From the NCBI GenBank assembly GCA_021018815.1, contig JAITYX010000011.1, forward strand, positions 8,942,501 through 9,006,500: a DNA stretch of 64,000 nucleotides, given 5' to 3'. The notes under the pieces were generated by a model, which had not been told where the DNA came from, did not search any database, and saw only the letters and a program-made list of their open reading frames with translations. Below are positions 22,901 through 34,793 of the stretch, piece by piece; position 1 is the stretch's first letter, and each line of letters begins with the position of its first letter. A program made the translations under genes and the position numbers. Source of the stretch: Talinum fruticosum (Eukaryota; Streptophyta; Magnoliopsida; Caryophyllales; Talinaceae).

Positions 22901-23965
22901 TTTGTTACAAAAATATAATAATTCTACTTTTTTGGGGGCAACTTTTTGGACTTCGTTGGTTTTGGTGCATCCGGCTCATATTTTCACCTTTTTGAAATCC
23001 CAATCAATTTTTGCCTCTTAAATTTTGGTGCTCACTTCTTTATGCGTCCAGGACCAGTTTATTCTACAACTTTGAGTTATCTATGGCAGACATCTCATAC
23101 TTATTGCTCTTTTAACATTTGTAAATGTGATAACATTCGTTAATAAATTACAACAGGCATATACTCCAGTCGTAATTAGTAAATAATAATGACAGAATTT
23201 TAACCCAATCGTAATTAGGTTGTCCCAATTGAATATTTTTCTTGTGGTGGTCGGCTACCATGGACATCAGCCAACCAACCTCCACCATACTATTAACCTG
23301 TAATTTTAGGTCCAATCAATTGATAAAGATTGTTTCATATTAGGATTTAGGATTGTTAAGAAATTTTGTTGGGATTTTCCTCTCCTAAATTTTCTTTTTT
23401 GTTTGGGTTCTGCTTGATTATATTTTCCCCACTCCATTACCATAGGAGGAGTAAACGCACTTAACTTGGTGGTGGTGATGGTTGCCTTCAGCCATGAAAT
23501 GGAGGCTACAAGTTTTTTTCTTTCATTTGGATTTGGCCAGTTCACATATTTTAATTTGTTTCATTGCCTTTCATTTTGCTTTTCCCTCTTTCCCGGTTTC
23601 TTTCTTTACCCTTTTTTGATTTCCTTCTTTTGGCATAACCAGGTGAGAGAGAAGCATCTCTGCATTTTAGCTTAGCGTTGCCGATGGGTCAGGTCTGATA
23701 GGACTAGACCCATTTAATTTTTCTAGACGTGGATGCCGTACCTGACACATTTGATTTTTCTAGACTTGGACTCAGATCCGATGGGTCTATGAAGTTAGTC
23801 ATATAATCCTGAGCATGTTAAACATGTTTGGAATTACTAGTGATACTTCCCAAGTTTCTATCCCAGTTAGCACCCTTCAACTCAGTTCTACAATTAACAA
23901 AATCAATAATTTCACAAAGGCAATAATTGTATGTTTCCCCAGAGTTAGTCTCTGCCCAATTTCAA
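22901..23965. other. Unassigned sequence
   Basis: No gene recognised. At 23685-23800 a block repeats GACCCATTTAATTTTTCTAGAC and a related ACATTTGATTTTTCTAGAC about 60 bp apart, with GATGGGTC at both ends, which suggests a small decayed foldback element. Confidence 0.35.
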
Positions 23966-24112
23966 TTATTATCCGTTTAATATATCATTATACTTTTAAT
24001 ATACTTTTTATTAGTGAGGAAAATATGTACAATCCGTTTAATAATGGAGCACTTTCTTCCAGTTATTATCCGTTTAATATACTTTTAATATACTTTTTAT
24101 TAGTGAGGAAAA
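23966..24112. repeat. Direct duplication of ~50 bp, ~97 bp apart
   Basis: TTATCCGTTTAATATA...TTATTAGTGAGGAAAA occurs at 23967-24022 and again at 24064-24111, with the second copy lacking a few bases. A weaker echo (GGAGCACTTTTTCTAATTAT) lies near 24752. Nearby, GAGTTAGTCTCTGCCCA at about 23942 recurs at 25305. Confidence 0.8.
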
Positions 24113-25340
24113 ACTAAGAGAAGCAGCTAAGGCTACTAGTTCCCCATCTTCCCAGCTGTAGTAGTACTAGTAATATCCTTCTCAACATTCTTTCATCTTC
24201 ACGGAAACTTCCATACTGCATTGAGTGTTCATATAGGTTACAGGAGGTCAATTTCAATTATCATGTTTTTCCTAACAATATTGCCAGAAGCATTCAATGG
24301 AAAAAATGATGGAAACAGAGAGGGAAAAAATAACTAGCATGTATTCACCAGTTTTTTTAATTCCTCAGAGGTAGAGACATGAAAAATCAAAGTTTGGAGG
24401 ATAACAGTAAAAGATTTCACAGTAGGGAAAGCTACGAGATCAGGAAGCCCAACCCAAGCTAAGAATAAGCCAAAAAAACTCCCTTGCTGTCTCACTGACA
24501 TGTTAGCAAATGATCAACAAAGTCAATAGAAAGGGATTCATCATTCACATCAGAAAGAACAATGATGCAGCTGAGCATCATAGCTTGCAATTTCTTCAAA
24601 AACTTAAGAGGACTGGAGCTACGGGAAACGAAAATGCATGCAGCAAAAGTGCTCAATCCAACTGATCAAGACCAGCAAAAAACCAACAATCATAAGGCTA
24701 CGATGTGTGATCCTATCCGGACAAACAAGATATGAAAAAGCTGCTCACAATGGAGCACTTTTTCTAATTATTATCCAGTCTCTACACAATAGAGTTTGAA
24801 CTCCTAGTATGATGCAGCCAACTCTCAATAGTTCTCTTTCATTCATGTCACATGGACTATAGTCAAAGGTATTACTAACATGTAAACATAAACTTGCCAA
24901 GTCCTTCAATAACATCAACTGACACAATTTCCAGCAGCTCTATTCAGTTTAATTGACTACAGTACATATAAGTGAAGAAGCAAAGAAAAGGGGGAGCAAT
25001 TGGACAGACCCACTGATGACAAAAAAAGACACAAAGAGCCAACACATACACCACAAACACACTATCTATCTCTCACAGTAGTAGTCATACACTCATAAAC
25101 CATCCTCTTTTAGGCTAGGGCTCCCAATTCTCCCTACTGCTACTAAACTATATAAATATAGCAGGATTGTCCAAATTTCCACGAAATTAAACCCAATTGC
25201 AAGCATAATGTGGCAGGTGTTCGATCAAATACAATGCAAATTAAACAGAGATAGATAGAGAGCTAACCAAGAGTAGAAGACGAGACTTGATTCTTGTTTC
25301 CCTCGAGTTAGTCTCTGCCCAGTTTCAACAACCAAATTTA
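24113..25340. other. Non-coding region
   Basis: No gene recognised. The short minus-strand open frame at 24745-24927 has no recognisable motif. Confidence 0.4.
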
Positions 25341-25690
25341 GCTAATATTCCAAAACCCTAACTACACATAATTGTAGACAAGGAATTGATGTTTCTGGCG
25401 AGTTGGGCCAGAACTTGATGTTCCCGGCGAGTTTGACTGCCAGAGTTCTACAGGTGGGGGGCGAGAGAGGTGGCGACAGAGTAAGGGGAACACAGCGATG
25501 GGGGAATGAGAGCGCGAGAGAGAGAGACACAAAGAGAGAAGATGTTGGAACTTGCAGTGGACAGAGAGGAAGGCGACGCCGGCGGAGGACGATGGTGGCG
25601 GGTCTGGGACGGCGGTCGACGACGACTGTGGTGGCGCCGGAGAGGAAGTCGGGTCTGAGAAGGAGCAAAGTCGAATCCCTCAGTTGTTTG
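25341..25690 (-). other. GC-rich leader-like block
   Basis: This block is far richer in GC than its surroundings. Its minus strand is CT-rich with CGCCGGCG and CCGCCG words, like a plant first exon or the transcribed leader of a long LTR. A 108-codon minus-strand frame (25342-25668) starts MLLLRPDFLSG but matches nothing I know. It may be a 5' exon of an unrecognised minus-strand gene or a transposon promoter. Confidence 0.3.
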
Positions 25691-25949
25691 CTCGCATTAA
25701 ATTGCTGCTTAATTATGTAAAAATGTCACTAATTAATTTCATGAACAAGATTGTCACTGGATCCGTTATGCCAGGTCAAAAATACCACTCGTATCTCATT
25801 TTATCCGTTCTAACACCATTAATCCAAGTGATACGTGTACGAATGAAATTTCATCGGTGGCATTTTTAACCATTAATAATTAGTCCAATGATAATTGTTG
25901 ATCGTCAAATTAATTAATAGTGTTTTTGACATTTCAAGATAATTCGAGT

Positions 25950-26240
25950 AGCATTTCAATCCGAGCACTTTCCCTCGGTTCTATTTTGCTGAGGGATGAA
26001 TGGAGACCAAGTTTTGTTGTTAAGTTGAGACCGAAAATGTAGAAACCGAAAACATTTTGGGTCTTTATTTGAGACAAAAAGTGATTTCGATCTCTAATTT
26101 AATCTCTATTTAACTAAGACATTTTTGGTTTCTAAATTTGTTTCAAATAGAGTCCATTTCGTATTTTAGTGGAAAATATTGGTCTCAAATGAAGACGCTG
26201 CTTTTTGATCTCTAATTTCGGTCTCTAAATTCAGTCGCAA
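25950..26240. repeat. GTCTC/GAGAC-rich block
   Basis: GGTCTC/GAGACC-containing words such as GTCTCTAAATT, GGTCTCAAAT and GAGACCGAAA occur at least seven times in both orientations over 250 bp, beside plain AT-rich DNA. This resembles the sub-terminal region of a CACTA- or Mutator-like element, but no terminal inverted repeat is found. Confidence 0.35.
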
Positions 26241-26389
26241 AACAGGCAAAATGCACATAATTATGAGCATTTTCCATTTTTATATTTTAGCCTTGATTTA
26301 TGCAAATTTAGCCATTGTAACATTTAGAAAGAAAAAGTTAACTTTTAGAGAATATTCTAACATAAGAAAAATAAATTGAGAAAATAAAA

Positions 26390-27030
26390 ATGAGATGCCA
26401 CAAAATTCTGAGTCCTCTTGACTCTCCCTCTCAAAAAAACAAAAAAAGGAAGAGAACTGAAATACTTATTAGATGACAAGCTCCTCCTACAAACTAGGTA
26501 AGATTAAATGTTGATGGTGCAACTAAGGACAACCCAGATCATGCTGGTGAAGGTGGAGTCTTTAGTAGCCATTTAGAAAATTGGATGTTGGATTTTGTTT
26601 CTAACTTTTATTGATGCTCCTCAGTGAAAGATGAGTTAGTAGCCTTTTTGAGAGGATTGAGATAGGCTACGTCTCAAATATAATAATCTTCTTATCCATG
26701 CGCACTCTTAAGTTGTTGTCTGGAAATTAAAGGAACCGGTGAGTAGAAATCAACATTAGTTCTTCATCATCAAAGAATTCCAAGAAATAATTTGCATCCT
26801 GAGCTTTAATATGGTGATTGAATATTGTTCTAGGTAGGCTAATACAGCGGTTGATGCTCCTGTGAATTTGAAGATTAATCAAACACTCCCTCTTGTAAAT
26901 TATAATGATCACCCAACCCCTCTTATACGTATTTTGTTTGAAGACTCCTGTGGCGTGGCTTGACCATGATTTTATTAATGCCCAATAAATCATATGGTTA
27001 GCGGCAAAGCCGCTGGTTCCTTTAAAAAAT
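26390..27030 (+). mobile_element. LINE 3' end (RNase H remnant)
   Basis: The sequence is collinear with 38460-39064: GGTGGAGTCTTTAGTAGCCATTTAG, GAATTCCAAGAAAT, AGCTTTAATATGGTGATTGAA and GCCCAATAAAT are shared. In the better-kept copy this part encodes a plant LINE RNase H-like domain. Here it is broken by several stops. It ends GCCGCTGGTTCCTTTAAAAAAT, the usual end before a LINE A-tail. Confidence 0.65.
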
Positions 27031-29760
27031 TATTAATGCAATGTATATTATTACAATATATATTATTCCATATTATGTATATAATTATACTATTGTCAAA
27101 CATATATAAATTAAAATCATATTACAGGAGAACACATATATACACAAACTATCTTTAAATAATATGATTTCACATCACTTATCGCTCCCATTCTGCTTGT
27201 GTCTTGGGCATTTAATATGCTAGTATATTTATAGAGATTTTGAGTTGTATAATAGCACATCTACCGTATGATTGTCTGTTATGTGCAATAGCATTTAGTG
27301 TTTCCTACAAACAATCAAAAATCATGTGATGGTTAACTTAATCATTATAGTGTCCATTTTAGCCTTTCATTTTTGTTCCATGCTCATAAATCCAATGACA
27401 CATAAGAAATTGCACGTAAGGTTGTTACATAGGGATACTAACCAACATAAACCACAATACTTAAAGGCTTCAGAATTGGAAAATGATAATATAATTTGCT
27501 TGAAAAAACTCGCTAAAATGAGTTTTGGATCACATTATTTTACTCCTCTCACTCAGGCGCCTTAGTCCTCCGCTGCCCCTCTCTCTTCTATCATTCATCG
27601 TCTCAAGTCATAAGACATGTTGTTCAAGTTCTGCAGCTTAGTCACTACTCTACTCTTTCAGTCAGGCAGCTAAGTCCTCCACCCAGTGGTTGTCGTCTTT
27701 GCCTTCGCCTTTGCTATCCCTCTCTCTCCTCTTGTCATCTTAGTTTGCTCAGGGTCTCTCTCTAACTGTTTAGATTTTGGGTGTTTTGCTCATTTTGTAA
27801 ATGTTTTTCGTTGGTTTTCTTTTTGTGATGGTTGTTAATATCTTGGATTTTCGATTCATTTCATTAATTGTTAAGTGTGGTTGTTAATCTCCTTCTTTGA
27901 ACGAGCGAATTTTGTTCATTTGTGGTAGTTGATGATGAACTGAAATTAATGGTTAAGTGTGGTATGTGTCGATTACTTTAACAGTTAGAAAATTTGTAGA
28001 TTTTGTTTGCTTATAAATTATTTGGAGGTGTTGAATGTTTAGTTATTAGACCCGTAAATCATTCAAATAATGGAGTAGTTTTGTTATTTATCGAAGTGTA
28101 TCTATCTATATTTGGAGGTTATACCATATTTAAGGAAGTATCAGCCTCTAAAATTTGGGCACTTTTTATGTTTTTGCTCAGCGAGAATAGAAAGAAAGGA
28201 AAACCGCCATAGAACCCGAATAAAACTCACAAACCCGCAAAACCCCCAATGGGCATAGATAGAGTATATGTTTTCAAAACCGGTAGGTGTAGGTACGAGA
28301 TGTGAGTATAATTTTTCAAATGGGTGTGGGTGTGGGTGTGGGTATGGCTCCACCTGACCCGAACCCGCGCCATTTCTATTCCTAATCATAGTCTACTAAA
28401 ATGTCAATACAAATTTTGTTTGCTCATAAATTATTTGGAGGTGTTGAATGTTTAGTTATTAGACCTGTAAATCATTCAAATAATGGAGTAGTTTTGTTAT
28501 TTATCGAAGTGTATCTATCTATATTTGGAGGTTATACCACATTTAAGGAAGTATCGACCTCCGAAATTTGGGCACTTTTTTATGTTTTTGCTCAGTATAA
28601 TAGAAAGAAAGGAAAACTGCTATAGCACCCGAATAAAACTCACAAACCCTCAAAAACCCCCCAATGGGTATAGATAGAGTATATGTTTTCAAAACTGGTG
28701 GGTGTAGGTACGGATGTGAGTATAATTTTTTCAAACGGGTGTGGGTGTGGGTATGGCTCCACCTAACCCGAACCCGCGCCATTTCTATTCCTAAACATAG
28801 TCTACTAAAATGTCAATACAGATTTTGTTTGCTCATAAATTATTTGGAGGTGTTGAATGTTTAGTTATTAGACCCGTAAATCATTCAAATAATGGAGGAG
28901 TTTTATTATTTATCGAAGTGTATCTATCTATATTTGGAGGTTATACCACATTTAAGGAAGTATCGATCTCGAAATTTGGGCACTTTTTTTATGTTTTTGC
29001 TCAGTAGAATAGAAAGAAAAGAAAACTATCATAGAACCCGAATAAAACCCACAAACCCGCAAAAACCCCCAATGGGTATAGATAGAGTATATGTTTTCAA
29101 AACCGGTGGGTGTAGGTACGGATGTGAGTATAATTTTTCAAATGGGTGTGGGTGTGAGTATGGCTCCACCTGACCCGAACCCGCGACATTTCTATTCCTA
29201 ATCATGGTCTACTAAAATGTCAATACAATTTTCTTACATTATTTCGTTTTTAATATTTTATTTTATTACAATAAAAAATATTTAAAATAATGAAATCATC
29301 GGATGCCAATAACTACTACCTATGCATAAACCCTACTCCCTCTCTCTCACATTAGACTCATGTAAACAGATAACACGCATAAAATTTCACGACTTTATTA
29401 TTCTTCTTTCTCTCTACAAGAGCTCTGTCCAGTATATTTACAACATAAATAAGATTCTGAATTGTATAGTTGCACACTTAGTGCATGCCTCTCCGGCATG
29501 TGCAACGTCATTAAGTGTTTCCTACGAGAACTCAAAGATTATCTAGTGGTTGCCTTCAACATTATAGAATCAATTTTAGACTTACATATCTATTCCATGA
29601 TACAGTTCCAAAGACGGATGACAAAGTGCAAGTGAGTTTGGTACATGAAGTTACTGAACCGCATAAACCACAAGATTTAAGACTTCGAGAATTGGTTAAT
29701 GATGAGTTAATTTAGCTAAAAGAAACTCGTCGAAATAAGATTTTTACCTCATCCCACTTG
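27031..29760 (+). repeat. Composite repeat, copy I (B-C-D3-E)
   Basis: This copy of a local repeat family has four parts. B (27031-27560) is AT-rich and contains AATAATATGATT, TAGCACATCTACCG and AAACTCGC..ATGAGTTTT. C (27561-27999) is TCTCTC- and TTGTTAAT-rich. D (28000-29228) is a tandem array. E (29229-29760) starts CAATTTTCTTACATTAT. E resembles B (GTATAGTTGCACACTTAGTGCATG against GTATAATAGCACATCTACCG; AGTGTTTCCTACGA; AACCGCATAAACCACAAGA), as if diverged LTR-like direct repeats flanked C-D. No protein-coding capacity is recognised. Confidence 0.65.
28000..29228 (+). repeat. Three-unit ~410-bp tandem array
   Basis: Units start at 28000, 28413 and 28822 (periods 413 and 409). Each begins ATTTTGTTTGCT.ATAAATTA and ends near ACTAAAATGTCAATA. 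Units are nearly identical, much more so than B and E around them, which implies recent duplication or homogenisation. Each holds a GGGTGTGGGTGTGGG run and CCCGAACCCGC.CCATTTCTATTCC, resembling the end of a hAT-like MITE. Confidence 0.92.
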
Positions 29761-29841
29761 AGCTAGTGCTAGAATTAAAAAACGCCTTCCTTATGGGTCC
29801 ATCAACGATGTATCAAGACACAATTTAGTTAAAGAGGGTTC

Positions 29842-30042
29842 ATGATGAATTTATTTAAGGAAGTACTATATCTGACGGCCAATAAATCGCCTGAAAACGT
29901 CTTAGTTGAACTTGAACCTACAAGAGCTGAAAGAAGTGAGCACAGAGAACCAATTGATCATTTTGTCCCCAATCCCGCTGAAAACATCCCAGATGAAGGC
30001 GAACCTATAAGGGCGGAAGGAATTAAGCATGGTGAGCTATAA
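29842..30042 (+). repeat. Open frame with internal ~65-bp duplication
   Basis: A 66-codon frame contains two similar segments (about 29882-29946 and 29972-30036): CGCCTGAAAACGTC...GAACCTACAAGAGC and CCGCTGAAAACATC...GAACCTATAAGGGC. The encoded peptides are Glu/Pro-rich. This may be a remnant of a coding tandem repeat. No family is recognised. Confidence 0.5.
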
Positions 30043-31103
30043 GAAGAGACAAACAAAGATGTTTCATTTACCAAGGTGTTTGTTTTATCCAAAATTTTGT
30101 GTTATTTGTACCTTTCATTCTCTATCTGTAGTTGGTTTAGACATTAGCAATAAATTGTTATCGAAATGGTCTATGTCTATTTCACGAAAAAGACGTATTC
30201 TATGACTTATCAAAATGATTAACTCACATAGCCATAGTTAGACGTGTAATGTGATGCAACGCAAGTGATTCAATTTCCTTCTCTTATGTTGTTTCTCTTT
30301 TGTGAGAAGTGTGGAAGAGGTGATTGCTTGTTTCATAGCTTTGGGGAATGTGTGAGATTTGGAATAGTTTTTTGGTTTGGTAATTTTATTTTATCTTATT
30401 ATCTAATTTTGAAAAACTAAAAGTCATTTTCTAGCAATTTCTTTTAGCTTGGATTGTAGTCAATGTAGAAAAATGCTTCATGAAACTGTATTTTGGTTCC
30501 TTTTGTGGAAGTAGTGGGCAGTCAAAAGGTTTTTAATTCTGGGTCCAATCCTTTTTGGCTAAACAGGCTAAATTTGAAAAAAAGTTCAAGTGAAAACCTT
30601 TGGATCTCTAATAGCTCCACCAAGAATTCCTTAAAATGTGGTGATTATACTTAATATTTGATGTGTTTTTGAAAAGAGCCCTCTGTATGTAAGTGCACAT
30701 GCTTGGAGTATTTGGTCATTACTTTTAAAGGATCAAATACGAAATAAAGTTTTTTGGATATTCAATTGATGCAGCTGAGTCCTGTTACTAGTTTAAGTTT
30801 GGTTGACATTTCAGGATGCCCATCCAAGAGACTCAATACATGATTTTGCCTGTGACCTAGTCAGAGTGTTGCTGTAAGACATATATTCTGTGTTTATTCC
30901 ATTTTTTTCTCCAACTTGTCCAGTTGTCCTTTCTGTGCTTAGGTCTGTATCCTAATAAGTTGCATAGAGCCTGGGTGGTGGCTGAATGATCTGTATGTAT
31001 TGACTTTTCACGATGATTGCCACTGCAGGTACTTGCATTTAAAAGGAATTATCTAATGTGACTTGAAACCGTCTAGCATCCTTTTTGATGAAATGGTCAT
31101 TTA
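30043..31103. other. Unassigned; intron/exon-like sequence
   Basis: No gene recognised. ACATTTCAG|GATGCCC at 30814/30815 and TTGCT|GTAAGA at 30873/30874 bracket a 59-bp exon-like piece encoding DAHPRDSIHDFACDLVRVL. GCCACTGCAG near 31028 is another acceptor-like site. This could be a stray host-gene fragment, but one short piece is not enough to name it. Confidence 0.3.
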
Positions 31104-31560
31104 TGTTGAGTATGGAGCCTAATGGACATTTCGAGCTCGGGAAATTGCATTGCTAGCAAGGAATGGCGAGTACAAACAAAACACATCGAGAACGGGCGTG
31201 CAAGATGAAGGAATACGGGCCAGCCCAACCAGCAGCTAGCACCGGCTGGTCGTCCATTGACACGGCCAGTGCCAAGAGCATAGATAGCCTGTGCTGCTGG
31301 GCACAACTCGTGCCAGTTAAGTGGCTACTGGGCTGCTCGATTTTTGGCTGTTTTCTTCCGTCTTTCTTCGTGTTAATGCATATTGATGTCGACAATCAGC
31401 TATAAAATCAACGTATTCCTCCATTGTTAATTAAGTAGCAGAGTTTCAAGGTGTTAAGATTGTAGTTTGCTTGAGTAAAAAATCCTCGTAATTGCTACTG
31501 GTTTCTAGTGCATTGTTTGTGGTTTTTTCGGTTTTGGGTTTTTTATGCACTTGTGTTGGT
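31104..31560 (+). mobile_element. Copia 5' LTR
   Basis: Starts TGTTGAGTATGGAGCC and matches the 3' LTR at 35764 through CACATCGAGAACGGGCGTGC and TTTTCTTCCGT. It ends near 31560 in a T-rich stretch followed by TTGGTGCTATTAGG, which resembles, with mismatches, the initiator-methionine tRNA primer site usual in copia. Length is about 455 bp, close to the 480-bp LTR at 13025-13503. Confidence 0.75.
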
Positions 31561-32142
31561 GCTATTAGGGAGGTGCTCGATCAAAAGGTTTGGGAGGTGT
31601 TCAATTAGCAAGCATTTGGGATAATTCGGTTGACGTTGGCGCGAAACGTGGTGTTCAACGTGATGGCTCAAACAAAAATGAAGGAGCTGCTTGAGCCATT
31701 GTCCAATATGTATGAGAAACCATCGGCGATGAATAAAGTATATTTGATGAGGTGTTTTTTGATCTAAAAATGCATGATAACACTTAGTGTAGCGGATCAT
31801 GTTGATGAGTTTAATATGATTATTTCAAATCTTGCTTCAGTGAAAATTTAACTTTGAGGATGAAGTTAAGGCCTTGATTTTGTTGTTTTCATTACCCTAG
31901 TCATGGAATACCATAGTTTCTGCGGTTAGTAGTGCTAGGGGTCTAATGCATTGAAATATGATAAGGTGCTGGGATGTCATCTTCAATGAAAGTATTCACA
32001 AGAAAGATTCGAGTGGAGTCATCGGGACTTGCATGTCATGTGAGGGGTAGGGAGAAACATGTAAATCAAAAGGGTCGGTAAAAGTCCAAAGCAAGTGGTA
32101 GGTCCCAAAACCCGAGGGACGTTGTTGTTGCAAATGTGGTGA
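31561..32142 (+). pseudogene. Copia gag (UBN2-type), broken
   Basis: Across shifting frames this segment encodes the usual copia gag landmarks: NVMAQTKMKELLEPL and NMYEKPSAMNK (31655-31735), a hydrophobic helix region, a Ser/Lys/Arg-rich basic part, and the first half of a zinc knuckle (CCKCGD, ending at 32142). Multiple stops and frameshifts make it non-functional. The knuckle continues after the solo LTR at 34794. Confidence 0.85.
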
Positions 32143-34788
32143 TGTAACAACCCGACCCTAAACCACATTGTTTATTTAATTAATTCATTAATTATAAGAT
32201 TTATATGATTGAGCGCGTGCACTTCAATTCGACATTTTATATTTAAAGTATTTTTATACATGCGTTATGCCGTTAAGGCGACGAAGTGGCCCTAATAAAA
32301 ATCTCATAACAAAGTTATAATTTGTAAACGTCATGGTTAAAATAAAATTAAAAAGTAACAATAATAATAATAATAAATAAATAAATAAAGGTAAACATAT
32401 AAAAATAAAAGTAAAAAAAAAAAAAAAAAGAAGTGAGGCGGTTAAAACCAAAATAATCGGGCTTCAATTCACTTGCCTCACCGCTTCTGCTCCTCCCGTT
32501 CCCCTGCTTCCCCTGCTCCTCCCTCTTCCCTGCTCCTCCCTTTCCCTGCTTCCTCTTCCTCGCGGCACTTCTCCGGCCAGCACAGCTGGCGACGCCGGCG
32601 GGAGATCGGCGCCGGTTGTCCCCGTCCCTCTCTGTCTCGCTTCCTCCCTTTCTTGCGCTCTCGCCGTCTCTCTCTGCCTCCCGCTAGGCGCTGCCGGGTT
32701 TCCTTGCCGCGGCCACCTGACGGCCAACCACTAGCCGGAGTTCATCGCCACCTCTGCCGGGCGGTTGCCGGTGCGGTTGCCGACCACCATCACCTCTGCT
32801 CGTCCTCCTCAACTTCTCCTCTTCGAATCGAAGGTAAACATGCTAAACCCTAAAATTATCAAGTTCCGATTTATTTAGGCAATTGTAACTATAAATTGAA
32901 GCATATGACTTAGAAGTATGTGTTGAGTGAATTTGAAGATTGATTTTGAGAAATTCGATTTGGTGTGGATGGTGGAGTTGTGGCTTTGATGGATTGATTA
33001 TGTATAAATGCGAAGGAATGAAACTGTTATTGAGAAATTATAATGTAGAGAACGAAATTAGGGATGTTTAGTTATTTAATTGAGTATTGGATGAATTCCG
33101 AGATTTTGGAGAATGACTGTATTGAGCAAACGTAGGGCGAGTATATGCATAGGTTGAATTGGCTAATGTGTAACTGCAGAAATTTGAGAAAATAGTTCAA
33201 ATGTTAAGCATGCGTAATTGTGATTGCGAATGTGAGTTGTGGGGAAGTAATGCCCCGACCTTAAGTTGATATATGTATGAATTTGAGCAACATGGTTAAT
33301 TGTGAAGCCTCCATGTAGAAAAGCATTGGTAGGTTGAGTAATCACTTAGTTATGGGTTTGAACTCGATGAAGTGAGAAATAAAGAAATTACGTTAGGAAT
33401 AAGGGTCGAAGATAAGTTAGCCTTAGATAATTAATCGAATTAGTTGCATCTATTTATAACAATAACAACGGCAATAATAATAATAACAATATTAACTATG
33501 AAGTGTTTAGGTACTTGTATACATGCATAAGTATATATATACATGTATATGCGTAATTTCATTTCTTAATTTGAGTCCGTAACGCATCACATCGTGCGAA
33601 TATCACTCGCTTGATCTAGTCGACTACTTTAACGAGTACATGCTCAATCATGATCTAAACGAGAATTAGTGCAAGGGAGTGGAGTAACAAAAATCTTAGC
33701 TTAATTGATTACATAACAAATAAAGAAAATAAATCAAATTACCAACGATTATACGAATTCAAGTATTAAAACTCAAGAAAAACCTTATTAACAAGGGAAA
33801 TCTATTTGAAACAGAACTGAGGCCACTTCGATTGCTGGAAAGTTAGTAACTTAAATTTTCATAAAAAGGGAGAAAGCAAACATCCTCAGCTCGAGGTACG
33901 TTCATTGCACTGTACCTTTCGAAAACTTACATGTTTCATTAAATCTCAACATTTCTCATATATATAACTAATAATGAATCATTTGCAAATCAAGTTTTGC
34001 CACCTAATCAAGTGGTCCCCGCCCAATTATCAATTATCGGGGCTTATGCCCATCAATTATTAATAATCGGGGCTTATGCCCAACCCGCACGGCTTCAACT
34101 CGGGTTCTCGGTCGGCCCGGGAGGTGTGCACCTTACTAAGATCGTATCAATTATCAAGGGGTTCCACTTTCGGATAATAACCAGGCAAGCAAGTTTTAAT
34201 TATATTCTCTCCCCCGATTTCAAACTAAAATGAATTGAAATGCGCGCGCTCAATCAATGTGGTTCAAAATTATTTTATCGTGCGGGAATGCTCGTATCGA
34301 GTTTCGACTCATTCTTTAAATTATTTTGATGTTTTTGTTTTTAGGAAAGGCATCTGTTAATGACCCTTCGCCTAAGAAGCCTGGTGGGAGCAAGACATAG
34401 CCGGATATTTCATTGCCATTGTCCTGTGATGGGTTAGATGCTCCCAGTGATGCTCAACCTCACTAATTTTGGGTTTGATTTTCGGTTGTAGCTAGACATG
34501 GCGTAATTCCTTTTGTATTGGCCACTAATGTCCGTAAATATGTACTAGAACTGTACTTGTGGGGTTGATTTACTTAAGTAATCAGCATGACACTCGCAAC
34601 GTAACATTTAACGTTACCCAAACTTACTGAAGCCTAGCCGATGGACACTAGTTATTATGGTATTTCAATCTAGCCTTGTCCTCTTGTTAGGGCGGCGGTA
34701 ACGCCTTCGGACGTTAACTTCCGCTGCGACCTGACCTAATGTTCTTGAGTTAGAGAATTATTAAGGGATGGTAAGCTGGGGCGTTACA
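32143..34788 (+). mobile_element. 2.65-kb solo LTR of a gypsy-like element
   Basis: Starts TGTAACAACCCGACCC and ends GGGGCGTTACA, the TG...CA ends of an LTR. GGTGA is duplicated at both borders (32138-32142 and 34789-34793). Removing the insert and one GGTGA restores the reading of a copia zinc knuckle. Inside: an AT-rich U3 with AATAATAATAAATAAATAAA and an A-run (32340-32430), a GC/CT-rich leader (32470-32840), a donor-like CGAAG|GTAAAC at 32833 and an acceptor-like TTTTTAG|GAAAGG at about 34345. No gag or pol. Related in plan to the LTR at 60352-64000. Confidence 0.88.
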
Positions 34789-34793
34789 GGTGA

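Noticed and set aside
28000..29228. CRISPR-like or satellite array
   Set aside because: Three ~410-bp units without spacers in plant DNA are a plain tandem duplication, not a CRISPR array.
30815..30873. A 59-bp exon-like piece between good splice sites
   Set aside because: One short piece without a recognisable protein family or further exons is too weak to call a gene.
32473..32853. A 126-codon Ser/Pro/Arg-rich open frame
   Set aside because: It is the GC-rich leader of the solo LTR; no conserved motif, and it lies between defined LTR ends.
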